Below are positions 47,314 through 55,926 of a stretch of DNA of 64,000 nucleotides, piece by piece. Position numbers and translations under genes: made by a program. This stretch comes from Mycobacterium sp. DL (GTDB lineage Bacteria > Actinomycetota > Actinomycetes > Mycobacteriales > Mycobacteriaceae). A model generated the notes under the pieces. It saw nothing but the letters and a program-made list of their open reading frames with translations, did not search any database and was not told where the DNA came from. The DNA lies in NCBI RefSeq assembly GCF_039729195.1, contig NZ_CP155796.1, positions 3,348,001 through 3,412,000 on the forward strand, in the 5' to 3' direction. Numbering within the stretch: position 1 is the stretch's first letter; the number at the start of each line of letters is the position of its first letter.

Positions 47314-47922
47314 ATGACGCTGGTGCGTCGCACCGCTCTGAGCCTGGGCGCCGCCACAATCGTGGCGGCGTTCGGGCTCAGCGCGTGCAGCCAGCCGGCC
47401 GCTCCGGTGGAGTCACCGTCGGTGGAGACCTCCCCGGCTCCGTCGGTGGGCATGCCCGCACCGGCCGCTCCGGCGCCCGGAGGGCCGCCGCTGCCACCGG
47501 ACGCGGCGTTGATCGACGTCATGGCCAGGCTTTCCGACCCGGCGATCCCGGGGGACCAGAAGGTCGATCTGATCGAGGGCGCCACGGTCGACGAAGCGGC
47601 CGACCTGGACCGTTTCGGCGTTGCGCTGCGTGACAACCGGTCGCTGCCCCTGTCCTTCGAGGCGCGGGACCTGGCCTGGTCCCAGGCGGATCCGGGCAAC
47701 GTCGTCGCGACGGTCGTGATCAGGACGGCCAACCCCCAGGACGGTGAGTTCACCTACCCGATGGAGTTCGTCCGGGTGGACGGCTCGTGGCAGCTGACGC
47801 GGCGGACCGCCGAGCTGATGCTGCAACTGGATGACGGGGAGACACCGGCTCCGCCGGCCCCCTCCGCCGGTGCGCCGCCTCCTCCCCCGGCTCCTCCAGC
47901 CCCGCCGACTCCGCCTCGCTAG
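47314..47922 (+). CDS. lppK: Lipoprotein LppK, MTB12-family domain with Pro-rich tails
   Basis: A 202-residue lipoprotein with lipobox GLSAC (Cys25). A Pro/Ala/Ser-rich linker covers about residues 28-60. The globular part (about 61-170) is built like the preceding MTB12-type protein, with VDLIEGATVDEAADLDRFGVAL, RSLPLSFEARDL and a VDGSWQLTRRTAELML end. The C-terminal 30 residues are nearly all Pro and Ala. It corresponds to Rv2116 by position and type. It is coupled to the DUF503 gene, whose ATG follows the stop directly. Confidence 0.85.
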   Translation: MTLVRRTALSLGAATIVAAFGLSACSQPAAPVESPSVETSPAPSVGMPAPAAPAPGGPPLPPDAALIDVMARLSDPAIPGDQKVDLIEGATVDEAADLDRFGVALRDNRSLPLSFEARDLAWSQADPGNVVATVVIRTANPQDGEFTYPMEFVRVDGSWQLTRRTAELMLQLDDGETPAPPAPSAGAPPPPPAPPAPPTPPR

Positions 47923-49056
<1,134 letters not shown>

Positions 49057-49125
49057 TCAGCCTGCCAGTAGACGCGCCGGTCCGGGTGCCCGGGGTTTGT
49101 CTCACCCCGGTCATAGGCTTGGGTC

Positions 49126-50004
49126 ATGAGTGAGGCGACGGGGCGGCCGGTGCGGCGACCGGCGCTGTCCCCGTCGCGGGCCAGCGACTTCAAGCAGTGT
49201 CCGTTGCTGTACCGGTTCCGGGCCATCGACAGGTTGCCGGAGCCGTCGTCCACCGCACAGGTTCGCGGCTCGGTCGTGCACGCCGCACTCGAACAGCTCT
49301 ACACCCTTCCGGCGGCCGAACGTGGCCCGGACACGGCGCTGTCTCTGGTCATGCCCGCCTGGGAGCGGGTCGTCGCCGAGCAGCCCTCGGTCGCCGACGA
49401 CATCGATCCGACCCTGCGGAACGAGCTCCTCGAAGAGGCCGGCCGCCTGCTGTCGGGTTACTACCGGTTGGAGGATCCCACCCGCTTCGATCCTCAGAGC
49501 TGCGAACAGCGTGTCGAGGTCGAGCTGGAGGACGGCACACTGCTGCGGGGGTTCGTCGACCGCATCGACGTCGCGGCCACCGGCGAGCTCAGGGTGGTCG
49601 ACTACAAGACCGGCAAGGCGCCCTCGGAAGCATGGGCGCTGGCCGAGTTCAAGGCGATGTTCCAGATGAAGTTCTATGCGGTCGCCCTGTTGCGGTCGCG
49701 GGGCGTGCTGCCCGCCCGGCTTCGGCTGCTCTACCTTGCCGACAGCCAGGTGCTCGACTACACACCCGATCTCGACGAGCTGTTGCGCTTCGAGAAGACG
49801 TTGATGGCGATCTGGCGGGCGATCCAGTCTGCCGGTGTCACAGGAGATTTCCGGCCACGCCCGTCCCGGTTGTGCAACTGGTGCGCCCACCAGGCCCACT
49901 GTCCGGAGTTCGGCGGCACTCCCCCGCCCTACCCCGGCTGGCCCGAGGTGTTCGACGACGGTGATCCCGATGCGGTGCTGCGGGCGGCGGAGCCTGCGGC
50001 GTGA
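49126..50004 (+). CDS. RecB/Cas4-like PD-(D/E)XK nuclease with 4Fe-4S cluster (Rv2119-like)
   Basis: A 292-residue nuclease-fold protein. The PD-(D/E)XK active site is visible as Asp145 in RGFVDRID and Asp159-x-Lys161 in VVDYKTGK. Four cysteines (25 in FKQCPLLYRF, then 250, 253 and 259 in CNWCAHQAHC) match the iron-sulfur clasp of AddB- and Cas4-type nucleases. It probably acts in DNA end processing, but no helicase partner or CRISPR array is nearby. Its stop overlaps the following gene as GTGA. Confidence 0.9.
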   Translation: MSEATGRPVRRPALSPSRASDFKQCPLLYRFRAIDRLPEPSSTAQVRGSVVHAALEQLYTLPAAERGPDTALSLVMPAWERVVAEQPSVADDIDPTLRNELLEEAGRLLSGYYRLEDPTRFDPQSCEQRVEVELEDGTLLRGFVDRIDVAATGELRVVDYKTGKAPSEAWALAEFKAMFQMKFYAVALLRSRGVLPARLRLLYLADSQVLDYTPDLDELLRFEKTLMAIWRAIQSAGVTGDFRPRPSRLCNWCAHQAHCPEFGGTPPPYPGWPEVFDDGDPDAVLRAAEPAA

Positions 50005-50828
50005 TCGATTGTCTCTTCCGTCGGCGACGCGTCGACGCTGACTGCGCCGACGGTGACAATGCCGGCGGTGAGTACGAGGTCTTCGAATCCACCGACGGCA
50101 CCCGCAGCAACTGGGATCCCGAGATCCAGCACGGCTCGCCGCCGTTGGCGCTGCTCACCAGGGCCATCGAGAATCTCGCGGCGGGATCGGGTCTGCGGAT
50201 CGGGCGACTCACACTCGACATCCTCGGCGCCATCCCGGTGACGACCGTGCGGGTCCGCGCCTGGGTCGACCGGCCAGGCAGCCGGATTTCGATGATGGTC
50301 GCCGAGATGGTGACCGACCGCGCCGACGGTACCCGGCGACCGGTCGCGCGCGTCACCGCCTGGCTGCTGGCACCCAGCGACACCCGAGACGCCGCCACCG
50401 ACCGGTATCCGCCGCTCGTCGAAGGGGTTGCCACCGAGAAGGCCCACGCCTGGGAGGGCGCGCCGGGCTATCTGGAGACGGTGGATTGGCGCAAGCAGGC
50501 GGACCCCGGCGGTGCTGCCGCCGAGGTGTGGCTGAGCCCGCTTGTACCGCTGGTGGATTCGGAGCCGACAACGCCTCTGCAACGGCTGGCGATGGTGGTC
50601 GACTCTGCCAACGGCATCGGTGCCGCGTTGGATCCGCAGCTGTTCGTCTTCATGAACACCGACACCGTCGTGCATCTGCACCGGTTGCCCACGGGCGCCG
50701 ATTTCGGGTTACGGGCCCGGGGATCGATCGGCCCGGATGGCGTCGGGGTGACCACCGCGGAGATCTTCGACCGACAGGGCTTCATCGGCACCTGCGCGCA
50801 GACCCTGCTGGTGCAGCGCCGCGCATGA
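50001..50828 (+). CDS. Acyl-CoA thioesterase-like hotdog protein
   Basis: A 275-residue double-hotdog protein of the TesB/4HBT type. The N-terminal half carries QHGSPPLALLTRAIE and ARVTAWLLAPSD; the C-terminal half repeats the fold with MVVDSANGIGAALDPQ and FMNTDTVVHLHRLP. It would hydrolyse an acyl-CoA thioester, but catalytic residues are not certain. Four-base overlaps on both sides (GTGA with the nuclease, ATGA with the DinB-like gene) make it the centre of a three-gene unit. Confidence 0.75.
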   Translation: MIDCLFRRRRVDADCADGDNAGGEYEVFESTDGTRSNWDPEIQHGSPPLALLTRAIENLAAGSGLRIGRLTLDILGAIPVTTVRVRAWVDRPGSRISMMVAEMVTDRADGTRRPVARVTAWLLAPSDTRDAATDRYPPLVEGVATEKAHAWEGAPGYLETVDWRKQADPGGAAAEVWLSPLVPLVDSEPTTPLQRLAMVVDSANGIGAALDPQLFVFMNTDTVVHLHRLPTGADFGLRARGSIGPDGVGVTTAEIFDRQGFIGTCAQTLLVQRRA

Positions 50829-51337
50829 TCGTCGAGGCGCGTCGGCAGTTCGAGCTGGCGTGGTCGTTGGCCGAACTGCACCTCGCAGCGCTTGTCGACG
50901 AGGATTTCCTCTGGGAGCCGGCGAGTCTGTGTTGGACGGTTCGGCAAGACGAAGCCGGGGTGTGGCGTCCGGACTGGGCCGAGACGGAACCCGACCCGAT
51001 ACCGGTGCCGACGATCGCGTGGTTGAGCTGGCACATCGACTACTGGTGGAGCGCGGCGATCGCAGCGCTGTCCGACCGGATGGGCCGCGACTGGTCCGAG
51101 GTCGCCTGGGCCGGCGATGGCCCGGCGGCAGTGGCGCGGCTTCGCGCTCTGGCCGCGGGCTGGCGAAATGTGTTGGCGGACATCAGCGAACGGGATCTGG
51201 CGGCGGCCGCGACGTTCCCGTGGGGCGCGGACACCGAGCGCACGGTCGCCGACACCGTGCTGTGGGTGACCGTCGAGTTGACGAAGAACGTCTCCGAGAT
51301 CGGACAACTGCGACTGATCCGGGCGGCGGGACGCTGA
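50825..51337 (+). CDS. DinB-like four-helix protein with degenerate metal site
   Basis: A 170-residue protein of the DinB/mycothiol-transferase-like fold. The mid-protein helix SWHIDYWWSAA is typical. The C-terminal helix VELTKNVSEIGQLRLIR is recognisable, but the usual pair of metal-binding histidines there is absent. Active DinB proteins bind nickel or zinc through three histidines, so this member may not be an enzyme. ATG 50825 overlaps the thioesterase stop. Confidence 0.7.
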   Translation: MIVEARRQFELAWSLAELHLAALVDEDFLWEPASLCWTVRQDEAGVWRPDWAETEPDPIPVPTIAWLSWHIDYWWSAAIAALSDRMGRDWSEVAWAGDGPAAVARLRALAAGWRNVLADISERDLAAAATFPWGADTERTVADTVLWVTVELTKNVSEIGQLRLIRAAGR

Positions 51338-51340
51338 AGC

Positions 51341-51380
51341 AAATATCTACTTGCATCTATATAGATGCCGGGTAATATTT
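51341..51380 (+). promoter_or_regulatory. ArsR operator palindrome overlapping a likely leaderless promoter
   Basis: A 40-base dyad: a perfect 16-base palindrome GCATCTATATAGATGC (51353-51368) flanked symmetrically by AAATAT (51341-51346) and ATATTT (51375-51380). TTGCAT (51351-51356) and TAATAT (51373-51378), spaced by 16 bases, form a SigA-type promoter. The predicted start point is at or next to GTG 51387, so the mRNA may be leaderless. The ArsR product of the next gene is the obvious binder. Confidence 0.65.
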
Positions 51381-51386
51381 GAGAAC

Positions 51387-51707
51387 GTGGACGTCTTCGA
51401 CGCCGTGGCCGAGCCGAACCGGCGAGCTCTGATGGACGTGTTGGCCGAGGGCGAGCGCACTGCCGGCGAGCTGGTGGCGACGTTGCCCGGGCTCACTCAA
51501 CCGACGGTGTCGCGGCACCTGCGGGTGTTGCGGGAGGTGGGGCTTGTCGAGGTCCGGCCACAGGCGCAGCGCCGCATCTACGCTCTGCGCGCCGACGGCC
51601 TGGTTGCCATCGACGACTGGATCGAGCGCTATCGGCGGTACTGGACCGGTCACCTCGACGCCCTCGAACGCCATCTCGAGGACAACCAGGGTGGCATCGA
51701 TGAGTGA
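51387..51707 (+). CDS. ArsR-family HTH regulator
   Basis: A 106-residue winged-helix repressor. The HTH region is ERTAGELVATLPGLTQPTVSRHL at about residues 20-42 (core LPGLTQPTVSRHLRVLREVG). No CxC metal-binding motif is visible, so it belongs to the branch that pairs with SRPBCC proteins rather than the metal sensors. GTG 51387 is used because it falls at the predicted transcription start and aligns with family N-termini. It overlaps the SRPBCC gene by eight bases. Autoregulation through the 40-base dyad is expected. Confidence 0.88.
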   Translation: MDVFDAVAEPNRRALMDVLAEGERTAGELVATLPGLTQPTVSRHLRVLREVGLVEVRPQAQRRIYALRADGLVAIDDWIERYRRYWTGHLDALERHLEDNQGGIDE

Positions 51708-52206
51708 CGGCGCCGGGCGGCTGACGATCAACGGCGATCGTGCGGTCCTGAACTTCGAACGCCGACTGCCCTTTCCGATCGACGCGGTGTGGGCGGCGAT
51801 CACCGATCCTGCCCAGCGCCGGCAGTGGTTCGGGGAGACCACGATCGACGCCCGCGAGGGCGGCGTCATCGACATGGTTCCCGACGGCCCTCCCCTGCCG
51901 CCGGACGGAAAGCGGATGACCGGCCGGATCCTCGTCTGGGATCCACCACACGTCTTCGAACACGAATGGAAGCAGCCGATCGCCGAAGACGGTGTGGTGC
52001 GCTACGAGCTGCGCCCGGACGGACCCGGCACCCTGCTGCGCTTCAGCCATCGCGGGCTCGGGGTTCGCACCGGCGGCGGGTTCCGCGGCGGTACCCACGC
52101 CTACCTCGACCGCCTCGAGTGCTTTCTCGCCGGCGAGCCCATCCCTGACTGGCTCATCCGTCGCCAGCAGATCGACCGATCCCACAACGGAGGCGAATCA
52201 CAGTGA
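51700..52206 (+). CDS. SRPBCC/AHSA1-domain protein
   Basis: A 168-residue START-like ligand-binding fold. It begins with the family pattern FERRLPFPIDAVWAAITDP, followed by RQWFGE, GRILVWDPPHVFEHEW and TLLRFSHRGL. Such proteins bind hydrophobic small molecules, and the pairing with an ArsR regulator is widespread in actinobacteria. The role may be ligand handling in detoxification. It overlaps both neighbours (ATGAGTGA and GTGA). Confidence 0.85.
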   Translation: MSDGAGRLTINGDRAVLNFERRLPFPIDAVWAAITDPAQRRQWFGETTIDAREGGVIDMVPDGPPLPPDGKRMTGRILVWDPPHVFEHEWKQPIAEDGVVRYELRPDGPGTLLRFSHRGLGVRTGGGFRGGTHAYLDRLECFLAGEPIPDWLIRRQQIDRSHNGGESQ

Positions 52207-52814
52207 CAGACAACACATCACCGGAGGTCCCGCTGGTCGCGATCGCCTATCATTCGGGCTTCGGCCACACCGCGGTGCTTGCCGGGGCGGTGGCCGAGGG
52301 CGCCCGCGACGGCGGTGCGCGGGTCAGCCTGATCGCCGTCGACGAGATCACCGACCGTGACTGGCAGGCCCTCGACGGAGCCGACGCCATCGTCTTCGGA
52401 AGCGCGACCTACATGGGCAACGTGTCCGCGGGATTCCAGGCGTTCGCCGAAAAGACGGCCCGGCGCTGTATCAACGGGACCTGGCGCGACAAGATCGCGG
52501 CCGGGTTCACCAACTCCGGCGCCAAGAGCGGTGACAAAGTCGCGGCCCTGGTTTCGCTCGCGGTGTTCGCCGCCCAGCACCACATGCACTGGGTCAACCT
52601 GGGTTTGGGTCCCGGGTGGAACAGTTCGACCGCTAGCGAGCAGGATCTCAACCGCCTGGGCTTCTGGCTCGGCGCCGGCGCAGCGACCGATGTCGACGCG
52701 AACCGCGATCAGGTCCACCCTGCCGACGAGGCGACCTGCCGACATCTCGGACGGCGGGTGGCCGAAGTGACCCGGCAACTGATCGCCGGGCGGGCGGCTA
52801 CTGAAGCGGCTTGA
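52203..52814 (+). CDS. Flavodoxin-fold NAD(P)H:quinone-oxidoreductase-like protein (WrbA-like)
   Basis: A 203-residue FMN-binding protein. The phosphate-binding loop is IAYHSGFGHTAVLAGAV, and the second FMN contact is FGSATYMGNVSAGFQAFAEK. AAGFTNSGAKSGDK and the LGLGPGWNSS segment fit the WrbA-like branch. It would reduce quinones by two electrons. As third gene of the ArsR-SRPBCC operon it suggests a response to quinone or electrophile stress. The 3' end overlaps the convergent disulfide oxidoreductase by 17 bases. Confidence 0.82.
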   Translation: MTDNTSPEVPLVAIAYHSGFGHTAVLAGAVAEGARDGGARVSLIAVDEITDRDWQALDGADAIVFGSATYMGNVSAGFQAFAEKTARRCINGTWRDKIAAGFTNSGAKSGDKVAALVSLAVFAAQHHMHWVNLGLGPGWNSSTASEQDLNRLGFWLGAGAATDVDANRDQVHPADEATCRHLGRRVAEVTRQLIAGRAATEAA

Positions 52815-54195
52815 GGTCCTGCAACATCGTCGGGACCAGCTCGCTGACGGTCGGATGGATGTGCATCGTGCGCGATATCGCCGTGTAGGGCAGTTTGGCG
52901 GTCATCACATCGAGGATGTCCTGCACGACTTCGTCGCCGCCGACCCCGAGAATCGACGCCCCGAGGATCTCCTCGGTCTCGGCGTCGACAACCACCTTCA
53001 TGAAGCCCTGCGTCTCACCCTTCTCAACGGCCCGGCCGACCCGGGTCATCGCACGCTTGCCCACCAACGCTTTCCGGCCGGACCGGCGGACCTCCTCGGC
53101 CGTCATTCCGGCCCGGCCCAGCGGAGGGTCGATGTAGAGCGCGTAGGTGGTGACCCGGTCACTGACCTTGCGGGGATCGTTGTCGAGCAGGTTCGCCGCG
53201 ACGATCTCGAAGTCGTTGTACGACGTATGGGTGAACGCGCCACGGCCGTTGCAGTCGCCCATCGCCCAGATGTGGTCGACGCTGGTTCGCAGCTGATCGT
53301 CGACCACGACGTGGCCGCGGCCGTCGGTCTCGACACCCGCCGCCTCGAGTCCGAGATCGTCGGTGTTGGGTTGGCGCCCGACCGCAACGAGCAGATGAGT
53401 GCCGGCGATCGGTTCGGCTCCGGCGCGCGGGGTGACGGTGAATCCGTTGTCCTGCTTGGCGAAGCTGATCGCGTCGGCGTCGAGCACCACGTTGATGCCC
53501 TCGTTCTCGAGAATGTCCTTGATGGCGGCGGAGACGTCCTCGTCCTCCCTCGCCGTCAGCCGCGGTCCGCGCTCGACGACGGTGACCTGAGCGCCGAACC
53601 GGCGGTGCATCTGGGCGAACTCCAGCGCGATGTAGCTGCCGCCGATGACCACGAGGTGTTCGGGGACGACGTCGAGGTCGAGGACACCCACGTTGGTCAG
53701 GTAGTCGATGTCGGCCAGGCCCGGCATGTCCGGCACCACTGCGCGCCCGCCGACGTTGAGGAAGATCCGGTCGGCTTCGAGGAGTTGGTCGTCGACGCGG
53801 ATGATGTGCGGACTCTCGAAGCGGGCGTGGCCGCGAATCAGGCTGCAGCCCTTCATGCCTTCCAGCCAGGACTCGACGCCTTCGCGGTCGCCGATGCTGA
53901 TGCGATCCTTGCGTGCCTTGACCTTCGCCATGTCGACGGTGATATCGCCTGTGTCGATTCCGAACTCGCCACCGCGCCGGGCGACGTGCGCCGCGTGCGC
54001 ACTGGCCACCAGCGTCTTGGTGGGGATGCAACCGTAGTTCACGCATGTGCCGCCGACGAGCTTGCGCTCGATCACCGCGACTGTCTGCCCGGCGGCCGTC
54101 AACCGTCCCGCCAGCGGCGGGCCGGCCTGGCCGGCGCCGATGATGATCGCGTCGAATCGCTGCGCACCCGAGGAGCCTTCAGACGTCTGTGCCAT
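52798..54195 (-). CDS. FAD pyridine nucleotide-disulfide oxidoreductase (mercuric-reductase-like)
   Basis: A 465-residue class I flavoprotein. The FAD motif is IIIGAGQAGPPLAGRL, the redox-active pair is Cys51/Cys56 in GGTCVNYGCIPTK, the NAD(P)-binding loop is VVIGGSYIALEFA, and the dimer-interface His-Glu is in HIHPTVSELVP. Family members include mercuric reductase, SthA and lipoamide dehydrogenase. The N-terminal metal-binding domain and C-terminal Cys pair of true MerA are absent, so mercury reduction is not supported. Substrate unknown. Confidence 0.82.
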   Translation of the reverse strand: MAQTSEGSSGAQRFDAIIIGAGQAGPPLAGRLTAAGQTVAVIERKLVGGTCVNYGCIPTKTLVASAHAAHVARRGGEFGIDTGDITVDMAKVKARKDRISIGDREGVESWLEGMKGCSLIRGHARFESPHIIRVDDQLLEADRIFLNVGGRAVVPDMPGLADIDYLTNVGVLDLDVVPEHLVVIGGSYIALEFAQMHRRFGAQVTVVERGPRLTAREDEDVSAAIKDILENEGINVVLDADAISFAKQDNGFTVTPRAGAEPIAGTHLLVAVGRQPNTDDLGLEAAGVETDGRGHVVVDDQLRTSVDHIWAMGDCNGRGAFTHTSYNDFEIVAANLLDNDPRKVSDRVTTYALYIDPPLGRAGMTAEEVRRSGRKALVGKRAMTRVGRAVEKGETQGFMKVVVDAETEEILGASILGVGGDEVVQDILDVMTAKLPYTAISRTMHIHPTVSELVPTMLQDLKPLQ

Positions 54196-54204
54196 CTCGC
54201 TGTT

Positions 54205-54687
54205 CTACAGCAGGCTCACGAGGAACGCGACCAAGAACCCCCCGCCGACGGCGAGCGCATCCTCACCGAACGCGCCGGGTCGGTCGTTTCCTCCCTTGGC
54301 GGCGGCCACTCTGCTGCGCAGCGCGGCACCACCCAGAGTGCCGAGAACGGCGCCGATGACACCGGCGCCGGTGGCGCTGAACGTGTGGAAGAAGGCGCTA
54401 CCGATCACTGCGCCGGCGAACCCTCCCGTGATCAGGCGAGCGATGAACTGAGGCGGGACCTTCCGACTCGGCGTCTTGGGCAACTGATCGGTGACCAATT
54501 CGACGAGAAGGAAGATCGTCAAGACCGTCACCGTGATGGGATGTGAGACCCATTCCGACCACTTGTCGCTGACATCGATCCAGCCGAGCATCGCGCCCCA
54601 GGCCACGACGGCGGGCGCGGTCATTGCGCGCAAGCCTGCGATGACACCGATCATCAGCGCCAGAAGCAGAACGAGAACCTGTGTCAT
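54205..54687 (-). CDS. DUF4126 membrane protein (Rv2120c-like)
   Basis: A 160-residue integral membrane protein with about four helices, opening with VLVLLLALMIGVIAGLRAMT and ending LAVGGGFLVAFLVSLL. The pattern RAMTAP and a glycine-rich middle (GAVLGTLGGAALRSR) fit DUF4126. Function unknown. It lies between the disulfide oxidoreductase and hisG, which matches its place before hisG in M. tuberculosis. Confidence 0.88.
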   Translation of the reverse strand: MTQVLVLLLALMIGVIAGLRAMTAPAVVAWGAMLGWIDVSDKWSEWVSHPITVTVLTIFLLVELVTDQLPKTPSRKVPPQFIARLITGGFAGAVIGSAFFHTFSATGAGVIGAVLGTLGGAALRSRVAAAKGGNDRPGAFGEDALAVGGGFLVAFLVSLL

Positions 54688-54751
54688 CGGACCTCCGAGC
54701 GGTGGACGGACCTCCGGACGCTAACACGGGTGGCCGACTTACGCGTCAAGA

Positions 54752-55615
54752 TCAGAAGCGGCAGAACCTGATATCGGAGGCCAGGATCGCCTTCGCGCCG
54801 ATCGCCGCGATCTCATCCATGATCGCGTTCACGTCGCGCCGGGGTACCAACGCCCGCACCGCGACCCAGTCCGGATCTGCCAACGGCGCGATCGTCGGGG
54901 ACTCCAGCCCGGGAGTCACGGCAGTGGCTTGCTCGAGCAGCGAACGGGGACAGTCGTAATCGAGCATCAGGTACTGCTGGCCGAACACCACACCCTGGAC
55001 GCGGGCAGCCAACTGGTCGCGGGCAGCGGCCTTCTCTCCGCCGCCCTCGTCGCCGGAGTCGTCGCGTTCGATCAGCACCGCCTCGGAATCACACAGGGAT
55101 TCGCCGAAGGCGACCAGGTTGTGCAGCCCCAGGGTGCGACCGGATCCGACAACGTCGGCGATGGCGTCGGCCACACCGAGTTGCACCGAGATCTCCACGG
55201 CGCCGTCGAGCCGGATCACCGTCGCCGTGATGCCGCGGGCGGCAAGATGCTTGCCCACCAGATTGGGAAACGCGGTGGCGATGCGCTTGCCCTCGAGGTC
55301 TTCGACCCGCCACTGCCGACCGGCGGGCGCCGCATAACGGAACGTCGACGATCCGAAGCCCAGTGCCAGCCGCTCACGCACCGGCGCAACGGATTCCTGA
55401 GCCAGATCGCGCCCGGTGATACCAAGGTCGAGTTGGCCCGAACCGACGTAGATCGCGATGTCCTTGGGCCGCAGGAAGAAGAACTCGACCTGGTTGGCCG
55501 GATCGACGACGGTCAGATCCTTGGTGTCGGTTCGTCGGCGATATCCGGCCTCGGAGAGGATCTCGGCAGCCGACTCGCTCAAGGTGCCCTTGTTGGGCAC
55601 TGCGACTCTGAGCAT
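54752..55615 (-). CDS. hisG: ATP phosphoribosyltransferase HisG (long form)
   Basis: First committed step of histidine synthesis, joining ATP and PRPP. The 287-residue long-form enzyme begins [14 protein letters not shown], contains [10 protein letters not shown] and the PRPP loop region [14 protein letters not shown], and has a C-terminal ACT-like regulatory domain (about 205-287) that binds histidine. ATG 55615 fits; it follows hisE by two bases. An acidic [10 protein letters not shown] insertion sits before the regulatory domain. Confidence 0.95.
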   Translation of the reverse strand: MLRVAVPNKGTLSESAAEILSEAGYRRRTDTKDLTVVDPANQVEFFFLRPKDIAIYVGSGQLDLGITGRDLAQESVAPVRERLALGFGSSTFRYAAPAGRQWRVEDLEGKRIATAFPNLVGKHLAARGITATVIRLDGAVEISVQLGVADAIADVVGSGRTLGLHNLVAFGESLCDSEAVLIERDDSGDEGGGEKAAARDQLAARVQGVVFGQQYLMLDYDCPRSLLEQATAVTPGLESPTIAPLADPDWVAVRALVPRRDVNAIMDEIAAIGAKAILASDIRFCRF

Positions 55616-55617
55616 CC

Positions 55618-55899
55618 TCACAGCTTCCGGTACACGTCGTCGAGCGACAACCCGCGCGAGAGCAGCAACACCTGTGTCCAGTAGAGCAGCTGGCTGACCT
55701 CCTCGGCCAACGCCTCGTCGCTCTCGTGTTCGGCCGCCAGCCACACTTCGCCGGCCTCTTCGAGGATCTTCTTCCCGATGCCGTGCACACCGGCGTCGAG
55801 TGCTGCCACGGTGCCGCTGCCTGCAGGGCGGGTGCGCGCCCGTTCGCTCAACTCGGCGAACAGTGCATCGAAGGTCTTCACGGGTCGCGATTGTCCCAC
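55618..55899 (-). CDS. hisE: Phosphoribosyl-ATP pyrophosphatase HisE
   Basis: Second step of histidine synthesis, hydrolysing phosphoribosyl-ATP to the AMP form. The 93-residue protein contains the MazG-like metal-binding pattern [18 protein letters not shown] and ends [10 protein letters not shown], almost as in M. tuberculosis. GTG 55899 gives the same 93-residue length; GTG 55881 is an alternative six codons in. It is paired with hisG. Confidence 0.95.
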   Translation of the reverse strand: MGQSRPVKTFDALFAELSERARTRPAGSGTVAALDAGVHGIGKKILEEAGEVWLAAEHESDEALAEEVSQLLYWTQVLLLSRGLSLDDVYRKL

Positions 55900-55926
55900 G
55901 CCGCCGCGGGCGGAGTCACGGCGGTT

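Noticed and set aside
49126..50004. Cas4 nuclease as part of a CRISPR system
   Set aside because: The fold and Fe-S cysteines are Cas4/AddB-like, but there is no repeat array or other cas gene, and the gene sits in the conserved lppK-trmI neighbourhood.
51387..52206. ArsR-SRPBCC pair as a toxin-antitoxin system
   Set aside because: SRPBCC proteins of this type are ligand binders, and the third gene is a redox flavoprotein, which fits a metabolic response operon better.
52798..54195. Mercury resistance gene merA
   Set aside because: The core fold matches, but the N-terminal metal domain and C-terminal vicinal cysteines of mercuric reductase are absent, and no other mer gene is nearby.
52855..54546. 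563-codon plus-strand frame opposite the disulfide oxidoreductase
   Set aside because: The minus-strand gene has intact CVNYGC and FAD motifs; the antisense frame is an artefact of base composition.
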